Source of the DNA: Alviniconcha marisindica
Taxonomy: Eukaryota > Mollusca > Gastropoda > Provannidae
Length of the DNA: 64,000 nt
Assembly (NCBI GenBank): GCA_018857735.1
Contig: JABMCL010003724.1
Location: forward strand, 122,501-186,500
Direction of reading: 5' to 3'
Part shown: one piece after another, positions 52,780 through 64,000 of the stretch
Layout of the letters: every line of letters begins with the position of its first letter
Position numbering within the stretch: position 1 is the stretch's first letter
Notes under the pieces: model-generated
The model's database searches: none
Told to the model about the DNA's origin: nothing
What the model saw: the letters and a program-made list of their open reading frames with translations, nothing else
Program-made: the position numbers and the translations under genes

Positions 52780-53470
52780 CGAGCTGGGGAAACTTTATGA
52801 TCATGATCAATGATAGGATCATTCGTGGGCGCCGTGCAAGTCAGTCACAAAGACGAGTGTTGCATTCCTCACGCTGTGGGACTGACTTGAAAATACTTGA
52901 GTGATCTCAGAGCTCAGGAGCTGTGTGAATGTCGAGGTGGACGTCCTGGGCTCCCGTCCCTAATAAACCTACGGTTTCTGTGGACGTAAAGCAACACTTC
53001 AACAACAATACTTGAGTGCTGAGGAAACTTTACGATCATGATCAATGGCTGGGGAAACTTTATGATCATGATCAACGATGGGATCACCGTGGGCGCTGTC
53101 CAAGTCAGTCACAAAGACAAGTGTTGCATTCTCCACGCTGTGGGAATGACTTGGAGATACTTGAGTGCTGAGGAAACTTTATGATCATGATCAACGGCTG
53201 GAGAAACTTTATGATCATGATCAACAATTGGATCACCGTGGGCGCTGTCCAAGTCAGTCACAAAGACAAGTGTTGCATTCTCCACGCTATGGGAATGACT
53301 TGGAGATACTTGAGTGCTGAGGAAACTTTATGATCATGATCAATGGCTGGGGAAACTTTATGATCATGATCAATGGCTGGGGAAACTTTAGGACCATGAT
53401 CAATGATGGGATCATGGTGGGCGCTGTGCAAGTCAGTCACGAAGACAAGTGTTGCATTCATCACGCTGTT
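52780..53470. repeat. Nested minisatellite with TGATCATGATCA palindromes
   Basis: A 30-bp subunit (GGGGAAACTTTATGATCATG + ATCAATGGCT) is combined with a block carrying GGGCGCTGTCCAAGTCAGTC. The larger unit recurs at spacings of about 149 bp (53082, 53231) and 179 bp (53410, one extra subunit). A short retroposon sits inside the first unit. Confidence 0.88.
52904..53006 (+). mobile_element. Short element inserted in minisatellite
   Basis: Complete element with an (AAC)n tail. 12-bp TSD AATACTTGAGTG at 52892-52903 and 53007-53018. Confidence 0.9.
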
Positions 53471-54207
<737 letters not shown>

Positions 54208-54628
54208 GTGTTTGGGTGAAAAACTGAGTCTCCAACTCACGACTGTGCACGATGTACCCTAGCCTAACTAATATGTCCAATAAACCCGATGACCGGAACG
54301 TAACATGTAAGAAGGAGATAACGTTGAACACTGACAAATACCCCCCTCCTCTTCTTCCCCCTGCCATAACAGACACACTCAGAATGTTAACAGCACGGCG
54401 GAGCAGACAGCAATAAATTCCAGCTTCGTGAATCGGGCGCATCCTTCTAACGGTTGTTCCCTTTGATGGCGAAACCAAAGGGAACGACCACTCTGGATGC
54501 TATTCACAGCTACTTAACAAGGGCAATGTTTATACTCCCTGACCTATCTGTCTATGGCAAACTATGCCTGTACATTGGAGAAAGTCGACCTCTTTTTCTT
54601 CGTAACAGTCACTAGTTTAGAAGCCATA
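54208..54628. other. Unassigned interval
   Basis: Nothing recognised. Confidence 0.35.
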
Positions 54629-54636
54629 CAGTGCGT

Positions 54637-54738
54637 TGAAGTTGAAGCTGAAGTGTTGCTTTGCGTCCACAGAAACCGTAGGCTTATTAGGGACGGGGGC
54701 CCATGACTTCAGTTTCACACAGCTCCTGAGCTCTGATT
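54637..54738 (-). mobile_element. Short retroposon element with TSD
   Basis: Complete minus-strand copy. 8-bp TSD CAGTGCGT at 54629-54636 and 54739-54746. Confidence 0.88.
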
Positions 54739-54746
54739 CAGTGCGT

Positions 54747-55098
54747 CTTCTGCATGTAGTATATATAGACATGAGAGGTGAGTACTCGGTGTCCAAATTC
54801 AAACGCAGTTTGACCGAAACAGCTTTCTCGAAACTTGTTTTGTGCAACACTGATGTAGTTATATAAAACATTATATAATAAAAGTTGTTGTTTTTAAATC
54901 AAACTATATGCCGATTTGTTTTTAAATGCCCTTTGATTGATTTTATTTCGAATTTTGATACGATTTTCATCAACGACGATTACAGGATTGGGATCGATAA
55001 TGCAAAACTCCATCAAGTGTCTAAGATGGCATCTCGCATACCGCTGCCTTTTTTTATGTTTAGCTTCAAGCGGCGCGGACACTCCTCGCGTTTCCTCC
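54747..55098. other. Unassigned interval
   Basis: AT-rich; nothing recognised. Confidence 0.35.
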
Positions 55099-55170
55099 TC
55101 ATGTTTCATTAATTGTGAGGGACAAAGTCACAAAACAGTGTCCACAGACCAAAACTTTTGAATAGAAAGG
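55099..55170 (-). mobile_element. SINE-1 middle fragment
   Basis: Minus-strand body from ATGTTTCATTAATTGTGAGG to GAATAGAAAGGAG; both ends missing. Confidence 0.75.
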
Positions 55171-55177
55171 AGGTTGG

Positions 55178-55351
55178 TGGTGGTGGTGAAGTGATGCTTA
55201 ATGTCCTCAGATGTCAGTTGACATATTAGGGACAAGTTGTAACCAATGCCGAAGCACGGTGCAGTAAATCTTTGTCCACGGAAACCAGAAGGCTCATTAG
55301 GACGGACAGCCCAGGACGGCCACCTCGACTCTCACACAGCTCCTGAACTAT
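55178..55351 (-). mobile_element. Long retroposon element
   Basis: Both hairpins present; first of two in the serial-insertion cluster. Flanks GAAAGGAGGTTGG (55165-55177) and GAAATGAGGTTGG (55352-55364). Confidence 0.9.
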
Positions 55352-55364
55352 GAAATGAGGTTGG

Positions 55365-55537
55365 TAGGTAGGTAGTGTTGCTTAATGTCCTCAGATGTCA
55401 GTTGACATATTAGGGACAAGCTGAGACCAATGCCGAAGCATGGTTCAATATAGCTTTACGTCCACGGAAACCAGAAGGCTCGTTAGGACGGACAGCCCAG
55501 GACGGCCACCTCGACTCTCAAACAGCTCCTGAACTAT
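55365..55537 (-). mobile_element. Long retroposon element
   Basis: Second copy, (GTAG)n tail complement. The right flank GAAAGGAGGTTG (55538-55549) repeats the same target. Confidence 0.9.
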
Positions 55538-55549
55538 GAAAGGAGGTTG

Positions 55550-55608
55550 TAAGTAAGTAAACATGGTGCTTAACGTCCACAGAAACCATAAGGCTTATTA
55601 GGGACGGG
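55550..55608 (-). mobile_element. SINE-1 3' end fragment with TSD-like flanks
   Basis: Tail, hairpin and GGGACGGG only, that is, 5' truncated on insertion. AAAGGAGGTTG lies on both sides (55539-55549, 55610-55620). Confidence 0.88.
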
Positions 55609-55620
55609 CAAAGGAGGTTG

Positions 55621-55800
55621 TTGTTGCTGATCGCTTTTATACAGCGCTATTCTCCGCTCTAGAACAGACTCATTGCGCTCGCATGTGATTATGCATGAGG
55701 AAATAGTTGTGTTTTTGTGTGTGTTTTTTTGTTTTGTTTTATATAGCGCGTTTTTGAATAGCCACCGAAGTGGTGTACACTTACAGCGTGGGCATGGTGG
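55621..55800 (+). repeat. Dispersed repeat, inverted partner at 57555-57835
   Basis: GCGCTATTCTCCGCTCTAGA...TTTTTGAATAGCCACCGAAG. The partner on the other strand has GCTATTCTCCGCTCTCGAAC and GAATAGCCACCGAGGTGG in the same order. Confidence 0.65.
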
Positions 55801-55867
55801 GGTTAGTGAGGACAGTGAGGTGCGTTTTGAGCATTTCTTTCTCCATCAGTGCCCCCCCCCCCTTCCC

Positions 55868-56032
<165 letters not shown>

Positions 56033-56109
56033 GATGTCGTCTTTGTTCTTCTCCGCCTTTTACGTAATGGTATTTATTTTACTCTCGAAGTTGCTACTTT
56101 GACTGCGCG

Positions 56110-56290
56110 TTTAATTAATAAATAGTTTCTGTAATTTGTCGAGCTTATTATTATAGCATGTACAATGTTAACCTGTTAACGTTATTGTGAATGTGTGCAT
56201 GATTTTAGTGAATGCTCTCAACACCATGCCTTATTCCATGTGTATGTGTATTTTTACTGGACACGGGGCAATAAAGAGATTAATTGATTG
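56110..56290 (+). repeat. Possible LINE 3' end
   Basis: AT-rich stretch ending GGACACGGGGCAATAAAGAG, like CR1-type 3' ends (recollection). No coding remnant seen. Confidence 0.35.
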
Positions 56291-56334
56291 GCTGGAACTG
56301 ATGTTTTCACAGGTAGAGTGCTGGACTGCGGCTG

Positions 56335-56635
56335 GGTTAGGCTGGTAAGCGGAAGGACCTCGGTTCAATACCGCTTTGGCTTTCCTTTCTCTTCAAAAAG
56401 CGTTGTGGTTTGTGGACACTGTCCTGTGACCTTGTCCATCATTTTTTACTGAAACATTAAAATGGCTCTCATCGCTGCCATCTTAATGCAGGAATCACTC
56501 TGGTGGTGACAGTGTAGCGAGAGGTATATAATCTCCCTCTCCCCCTCCTCCATACCCACTTGCCCCCCTTCTCCCCGTCCCTAATAAGCCTTATGGTTTC
56601 TGTGGACGCTAAGCACCATGTTTACTTACTTACTT
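56335..56635 (+). mobile_element. SINE-1, 5' truncated, with TSD
   Basis: Starts inside the tRNA head (GGTTAGGCTGGTAAGCGG). Tail (TTAC)n. Perfect 10-bp TSD ACTGCGGCTG at 56325-56334 and 56636-56645, so the 5' loss happened at insertion. Confidence 0.95.
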
Positions 56636-56645
56636 ACTGCGGCTG

Positions 56646-57231
56646 CGACTGACGTTGGCCATGTTGTTACATGCACGGTGTGCTAAACGACGAATATTAT
56701 AGGTACAACATTACTTGGGAATAGTTTAAATTTTTTGTTATTATTAGTTCTGTATCTTACCCACTGTGTGAAGTTTTCGTGTGTTCGTCGAAAGAGTTTG
56801 TGTGTTCGTAGTGGAAACAGTCATACAAACAGACAGACTGAAGACAAACAGCGACAGAGAGCAGGGGGAGGCAGAGACACACAGTCAGACAATCACTGGA
56901 GACAGACAGAGAGAGTGGGCAGAGAGAAAGAGAGACAGACACAGACAAACAGAGAGGGGGGGGGGAGTGATTGAGGAAGAGAGAGAGAGAGTCAGTCAAA
57001 GTCAAAGCTTTATTTGTTTTTAGTCCTGTGGCCCGTTACAAATGGGGATGGGAAGTAAAAAACAAAAACAAAAAGAAAAAATGTCGAAGGCCGAGAAATC
57101 GTACAAAGTTCGCACTGACACGGAAACCGAATCAGAGATTTGGATGTACAGACGTATGTTCGCTTTCTGTAACTACAGCAGTTTCACGTGGCAACCCGTG
57201 CTACGTCCGCTGCATATTGTCTGAGAGAGGG
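56646..57231. other. Unassigned interval
   Basis: Purine-rich GACA stretch at 56820-56990. 57005-57035 (AAAGCTTTATTTGTTTTTAG) may be a minus-strand LINE end. No gene recognised. Confidence 0.35.

Positions 57232-57288
<57 letters not shown>
57232..57288. repeat. (GA)n microsatellite
   Basis: Perfect GA repeat. Confidence 0.97.
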
Positions 57289-57289
<1 letters not shown>

Positions 57290-57554
57290 ATCCGTTGTGC
57301 ATAAACTGTGATAATACACTCGGCCATTAGTGAGATTTCTCACTTGTGACGACGACGACTAAATACCAAAGAAACAAATTCGAATTTGGATTTGAAAGTA
57401 TTGTCGACCGTCGGCACAGTGTCACCTCAGGACGACCAATCAAACAAACAAACAAACGAAAAACAACAACACATACACAGCAAAATAATGCAAATAAAAT
57501 ATGTGACGTGAATCGAGTGCTATTCAGTATAAACCCTTTCATTTGCTCATTCAA

Positions 57555-57835
57555 CTCAAACAATCTAAATGGTGTAAATACGCCACCTCGGTGGCTATTC
57601 AATATGCGTTATAACTTGAAGATAGTCACTCATTTAGAATCCTGGCAGAGCTCAGGAGCTGTGTGAAAGTCGAGGTGGCCGTCCTGGGCTCCCCGCCCTT
57701 AATAAGCCTGATGGCGTCTGTGGACGTAAAGCAGCACTGAATCAAAGCAAAAAACAAAAATTAGAATCACATGAGACAAAAGCTCAGTGAATCTGTTCGA
57801 GAGCGGAGAATAGCGTTATATATAAAAAGCGATCA
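57555..57835 (-). repeat. Dispersed repeat copy split by a short element
   Basis: Partner of 55621-55800, read on the minus strand. The interval 57642-57760 is a later insertion. Confidence 0.6.
57642..57760 (+). mobile_element. Short retroposon element with TSD
   Basis: Complete copy with a slightly changed hairpin (CCGCCCTTAATAAGCC). 8-bp TSD TTAGAATC at 57634-57641 and 57761-57768. Confidence 0.88.
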
Positions 57836-58469
57836 CCATCGAACAAGCCAATCAAAACAAGAAAGAAAGTATACGCAGATACCACAACGCATGTCTACGC
57901 TCGTAGCTTCCAGTAAGTCTGAAATACTTAATTAATCTGATTTCATCCGCTCGGTCACGAGGGTTAACCGAGGGAGATGGTCACTATCAGACTAGGCAGA
58001 AGGGCCGAACTGGAATCAAAGAGAGTGGATAAGATACGCTACTCACAGAGACTCAGCAGTCACAGACGGTTCCACTGAGCTTTCCCAGCCAGCAGAAACC
58101 TGTGAAAAATGTGAAAGCGCAGCAGAGACGAGCACTGAAAGGCAGCAGTTCGTTCACCTTTGATGTGAAAACGTGCGAAATATGCTGTCCGTGTGCTAAC
58201 CTGCCTGGAACTCAGAAGCTGTGGCTAGCTGCTATCTGGCGCTGTCGTCAGAAGTCGGCGCTAGGTATCGGCCGGTATCGCGGAACAAGAAGCGGTCGAG
58301 TCTGGATGTAGAGATGGTTGATAAGAAATCACAGACAGTTGCATGCGTCTCTGCCAGAAAGGTGCGAAAAATGCACACCATGCTACAGTAGCGAGTTTGA
58401 TGTGAAATTAAGCTGTGCGAAAACCATTATACTGGCACTAAATACGCAGCGTTGGGAGAGTAGAGGCAA
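57836..58469. other. Unassigned interval, weak zinc-finger-like remnants
   Basis: CACAGAC.GTT and TGYGAAAAATGY strings occur near 58060-58110 and 58329-58375. Translations such as HRQLHASLPERCEKC and FDVKTCEIC faintly resemble C2H2 linkers, but stops and frameshifts abound. Not called as a gene. Confidence 0.2.
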
Positions 58470-58662
58470 AGAACAGAAAGTAGTTGTCTTTGACTTTTGA
58501 CTATAATCTGCCATCTTTCCATCGTGAATGTGTATGTTACTGTAATTTCATTAATAGATAACACTTAAACAAGCATATTGCTTTTGTGTTTCCTGTGCCT
58601 GTTGTTTGTTGAGTTTATGAATATGATTACGAGGTCTGAATAAATTTGGTTCAAACCAACAG
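58470..58662 (+). repeat. LINE 3' UTR fragment
   Basis: Plus-strand relative of 33057-33235 and 58776-58990 (shared GCTTTTGTGTTTCCTGT), ending AATAAATTTGGTTCAAACC. Confidence 0.6.
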
Positions 58663-58775
58663 AAAGTAAGGCTTTGTTTAGCAAACCAGCACTGTGAGTC
58701 CATCCCGCGGATTGTTCCTCTCTTGGCGGTAATTAGATGCGTCAGTGCATTTAAAGCAGATGAAATGTGTACACT

Positions 58776-58990
58776 TTTGGTTTAAACAAAATGTATTCAT
58801 TCATCGTATTCAGAAGTTCAACAAATAAGTACAGGAAACACAAAAGCAGTATGCTTATTTGAGTGTTACCTATAGACAAAATGACAATTACACAGACATT
58901 TACGATGGCAAGATGACAAATTGTTGTCAGAAAGTCAAAGGCAGCAAAACAAAGCAAAGACCAAAACAACAACAAAAACAAACAAACAAA
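58776..58990 (-). repeat. LINE 3' UTR fragment
   Basis: Minus-strand copy, about 90% alike to 33057-33235 by eye; the (AAAC)n-like end at 58975-58997 is its internal A/C-rich part. Confidence 0.65.
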
Positions 58991-59059
58991 CAAACTTTTC
59001 GATCGATCTGTTTGGTACTATGAGAAACGTCTCAAACTGCACTGGCTTTGATGGCAGTG

Positions 59060-59125
59060 TTTTATCTGCCCAATCGCCCTGATATAACCGCACTGGTTGA
59101 TTGGGCATAAAACACCAAGTTACGT
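59060..59125 (+). repeat. Third-type retroposon hairpin tail
   Basis: CGCCCTGATATAACCGCACT, GGTTGATTGGGCATAAAACA then CCAAGTTA; one base-pair of the outer stem is lost. Confidence 0.6.
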
Positions 59126-59231
59126 CAAAGCTTCAAGGCAAAGTTCTTCATCTGTTGCTTTGGTTAGGGCAGTGTTCTCGATCTCCTGCTTTCAAGGTAT
59201 TAATTTTAAAGCAGAGTTGTCTATCTTGTTT

Positions 59232-60090
59232 TCAAGCCAGTGTATTTTGTTGTTGTCTTTACCAAAAATAGATTAAAAAACAGGGGGGAGGGATGGGGGT
59301 TAAGGAGGTCCTCAATCTGTTCCGTCAGTTTCCAGCTTTCTTGCCATTGAAGCAAAGTTCTTGATCCATCTCATGCGGCATTCAAAGGCAAGGTTCCCAA
59401 GGACACAAAAATCCACGCAGCTTAAACAGCCTGACAAATTATGTGATCAAAATGTCTTTGATGTGGTCGAGTGGCGACAGACGGACGAATAATATAACGG
59501 TTTCCGGCCGCGACCGAGGGCGGCCGAACAAAAGACTGACTTCAAGGAGAAGGACTCCATTCAGTCTTTCAGATCTTTGCTGAAAACCCATTTCTTTACC
59601 TAGGGATGATAGTCAATGCGATTGTGTACGTGCGCTTGCGCTGGTGTGTGTGTGTGTGTGTTGAGTGAAGTTGATGTTGATGAGTTTGATACTGTGTGCA
59701 ATCTGGGTCGCTTTCACACACACCGGCTGCCCGCTGCGTTGATACGGAGATCCGCTGTTTTACACTGCCGAAAGCAGTTTTCAAGCCAATGTACTTTGTT
59801 GTTGTCTTTATAAACATTTTTTTTTTTTTAAACGGGGGGGGGGGGGGGGGTGGTTAAGGCGAGGTCCTCAAGCTGTTCCGTCATTTTCCAGACAAATTAT
59901 GTGATCAAAAAGTCTTTGATGTGGTCGGGTGGCGACAGACGGACGAATAATATAACGGGTTCCGGCCGCGACCGAGAGGAGCCGAAGAAAAAGACTGAGT
60001 TTGATACTGTGTGCAATCTGGGTCGCTTTCACACACACCGGCTGCCCGCTGCGTTGATACGGAGATCCGCCGTTCCCGCACTGCCGAGAG
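59232..60090 (+). repeat. Local segmental duplication with LINE C-terminal tail
   Basis: 59232-59777 and 59779-60090 are direct copies (shared GTCTTTGATGTGGTCG.GTGG, TAATATAACGG.TTCCGGCC, GTCGCTTTCACACACACCGG), the second with an internal deletion. In the first copy 59540-59603 encodes DFKEKDSIQSFRSLLKTHFFT then stop, a C-terminal pattern common to LINE ORF2 proteins. Confidence 0.75.
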
Positions 60091-61200
60091 CACGGCTGGG
60101 GATCAAAGAGAAGAGAAAGTCAATTAAGTGCGCACTAATCAAAACCTCCTCGCCGGAGGCTCGATCACTTATCAGCCTTGCTAACATCTGGGGTCAGGAC
60201 GCTTTCTGATTGGCGAGGTGGCGGCGAGACGAGCGGGACGAGCGGTAGATCCCATTAACCAAACAACCGCAATCAGTCCTCCCCGCCATCGGCCGTCGTC
60301 ACGTGACCCTACGTCACGTCCGGAACAAAAGGGAGAGGGCATCGGAGAGACTGAGCAATCAGCTTTCATTAACTAGGAAGCGGGCGGTGTTCCCCGACAC
60401 GACGACTGAACTGACCAGGCCCCCGCCACGTGAATCGACACGTGTGTGAGGCCGTGAGGTTCCCTCGTCGGCCATAATGAAACCCAGGCCGGGCCACGCA
60501 CGACTAGATCAAAAGCCGCTCCAACCCAACCCAGCCTCACGCAGTGGACATCTTCACACAATCGCAACCGCCACGCAAACGCCCCGCCCGCGCGTTTCGT
60601 CACCTCGCCGGGGGGGTCACGGGGCGGGGTCATTGATCCGACAACGATCTGAAGGACGAGTTGTGATCCGACCCACGACACGCTTGGTGGAAACGAGGGG
60701 GGTCCCGCTGCAGAACAGGTGAATTGACAGCGGGAGGATAAACAGCGATCACCGACGACTGATAATAGTCTGACGGATACCACGACCCTGGCTCATAAAC
60801 ATACGGAACACATGCAGCGTGGATCGGAGTTGGATGGAGTCGTTACCGTATCATTCAGCTCCGACGTGAAAGTGGAACCGTTACACACCTAATTGTTTCC
60901 ACTCAAGCCAGGGTGACTCGGTCCTCGTCCCCACCCGTAACGATAATGACTTCGGCCTGCTCTGAAGTCAGGCATCATTTCACTTCAAAGCCAGAACGTG
61001 CATGCAGCGTCGAAGAAAAACAACAGTGTGGTAGCGAAAGTGTCTGGGGTTTTGAACAAAGGAGGGAATCGGATGACTCAACTGAAGAGCAACAGCCGTT
61101 TGCTTCAGGGTGGTGCGAATACTTTGAGTAACGGAATGCTGCAAAACATAGTGAACTAGACGAAGAAAACTGACTCTTTTTTTTTTTTTAAAGCGCGTAC
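60091..61200. other. CpG-rich unassigned interval
   Basis: CG dinucleotides are notably frequent at about 60160-60700 compared with the rest. Short open frames exist on both strands but none is recognised. It could be a CpG-rich promoter region of an unseen gene or simply unmethylated unique DNA. Confidence 0.3.

Positions 61201-62597
<1,397 letters not shown>

Positions 62598-62673
<76 letters not shown>
62598..62673. repeat. (AT)n microsatellite
   Basis: About 76 bp of perfect TA repeat, cruciform-capable. Confidence 0.98.
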
Positions 62674-62678
<5 letters not shown>

Positions 62679-62849
62679 CTAAGAAAGATAAGTCATGCTT
62701 TCGTTTCTTTGAGGCTTCACCAAGAAATGAATTCAAATAAAACTATAATCATCATCATATCATCATCATCATCTACTTTTTTATGTGTTATTTCTAAAAA
62801 AAAACTGAAACGCATAGCCCATTACAAAGCAAAACAAGGCGCGCACACG

Positions 62850-62887
62850 ATGTGTGTGTGTGTGTGTGTGTATGTATGTGTGTATGT

Positions 62888-62955
<68 letters not shown>

Positions 62956-62979
62956 GTGTATGTGTTGTGTGTGTGTGTG

Positions 62980-63062
<83 letters not shown>

Positions 63063-63090
63063 GTGTGATCTGTGTGTGTGTGTGTGTGTG

Positions 63091-63151
<61 letters not shown>
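62850..63151. repeat. (TG)n with TATG interruptions (about 300 bp)
   Basis: Long TG array with ATGT, TTG and single GATC/GACG interruptions. Confidence 0.98.
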
Positions 63152-63155
<4 letters not shown>

Positions 63156-63354
63156 CAGTATTACCCGCTACTCTGGCCAGTGCCCTCCGACTTCTGGAAC
63201 TTCAGGAATGGAATGTCATGTCATGAAGATTAATATAGCTGAAAGTAAGTCTGACAGGGACAATTTCCAGCGAATGGACTCTTCCGGCTGAATACTTTCG
63301 CTATTTTTCTTTGTTTGCTTTGTTTTGTTTCGCTTGTTTCTGTTTTTCCCTTGC

Positions 63355-63405
63355 GAATTCGCCCTGATATAACCGTACTGGTTGACTGGGCGTAAAACAT
63401 CAAGG
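63355..63405 (+). repeat. Third-type retroposon hairpin tail
   Basis: CGCCCTGATATAACCGTACT, GGTTGACTGGGCGTAAAACA; intact 5-bp outer stem and AACC/GGTT inner stem. Confidence 0.65.
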
Positions 63406-64000
63406 CGAACCTTTGCCTTTCAGCAGTTATGAAACAGCAAAGAGGGTGAAAGCTAGTTGACTTTGGTAGTGACTTTATAACGTTGGCTATGACTCAATTC
63501 CCCTCCTCGCCCCCCCCCCCCCCCCCCCCCCGCCCCACCGCACCCCACCCCCTCCACCCGCTAGGAGTCAATATTACCCGTCCGGACGTTTTCAGAAACA
63601 ACTTGGGGTCAAACAAGCAAAAGAACTGCACAGAACAATCTTCCTTTGATCGGGAGAAGAAAGAGCCCTCTGCAGCTTTCAACAACAGCAATTAAAGGTC
63701 ACTTTATTCGAGGCCCAAGCCCTAGAGCATCTGTTCGGTCCGACTCTTCAACATACGACTCTAGCAAACGGCAACTATCATATTTGCTGCTCTCTTCACT
63801 CGACACAAAACCGGCGCCGCTGTAACGTCAATTTACCTTTCTTTCAAACCGTGTCGTTAGCATCTGTCGCGGCAGTGCATTGGAGGTCAGTGATTGGTCG
63901 ACGGAAGGGGCTTGCGCGAGACCGGCGCGTGCTGGGCACGTCCAAACTGACAGGTCTGTACATCAATATTGATTAGGTAGGGGAATTGACTTTCTTTGTG
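63406..64000. other. Unassigned interval to window end
   Basis: C run 63509-63531; otherwise no feature recognised. Confidence 0.4.

Noticed and set aside
60373..60783. 136-codon minus-strand frame in CpG-rich DNA
   Set aside because: GC-rich sequence has few stops; no domain or homologue recognised.
62598..62673. AT repeat as replication origin
   Set aside because: A simple (AT)n tract alone is not evidence of an origin.

Overview
This is eukaryotic, non-coding, repeat-dominated DNA with no supportable intact protein-coding gene. Reasons: there is no operon-like ORF packing, dinucleotide microsatellites are very dense (CT/GA, TG/CA, with CTGT tetranucleotides and G/C homopolymers up to 39 nt), many tRNA-headed SINEs have 8-13 bp target-site duplications (TSDs), there are LINE 3'-end remnants, and there is a nuclear-type tRNA-Val(CAC) array. 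From memory of repeat families, the SINE bodies look molluscan (probably gastropod). That assignment is inference and was not searched. Almost every long open frame here is a translated microsatellite or minisatellite.

Layout. 1-5 kb: unique AT-rich DNA, an inverted-repeat element, and a 38-bp minisatellite (2.96-3.76 kb) with a 228-bp higher-order period. 5-10 kb: SINE-1 copies and a dense pile of two smaller retroposon types (here 'long', about 170 bp, and 'short', about 95 bp), stacked in tandem and nested. 10-20 kb: simple repeats, a tRNA-Val pseudogene, SINE-1, a foldback family and a roughly 1.04-kb element with imperfect terminal inverted repeats. 20-32 kb: more short/long/SINE-1 copies, including a SINE inside a short element, and a LINE C-terminal fragment. 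32-41 kb: huge CT/TG tracts, a second LINE C-terminal fragment, inverted SINE copies. 41.7-43.6 kb: a minisatellite that appears to derive from a retroposon 3' tail. 44.5-47.1 kb: a tandem tRNA-Val(CAC) array with three intact and three decayed copies. 48-51 kb: SINE-1 nested in a second tRNA-headed SINE. 52.7-53.5 kb: a minisatellite with TGATCA palindromes. 54-58 kb: four copies of one target sequence separating successive insertions, and other repeats. 58-64 kb: LINE 3' ends, a local segmental duplication, a CpG-rich stretch and long AT/TG tracts.

The main biological observation is that SINE-1, the long elements, the short elements and at least three other tails end in the same RNA-like architecture. 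Each has a 5-bp outer stem, an inner hairpin, then TTAAGC/TAAAGC/TTAAAC and a short tandem-repeat tail. The outer stem differs between families but stays paired (CGTCC/GGACG, TGTCC/GGACA, CGCCC/GGGCG, CGCCG/CGGCG, GTCCC/GGGAC). This fits a shared 3' recognition structure for LINE reverse transcriptase. Flanking duplications show these copies inserted as retroposons, often into or beside each other, and several microsatellites and minisatellites appear to have grown from their tails or internal tracts.
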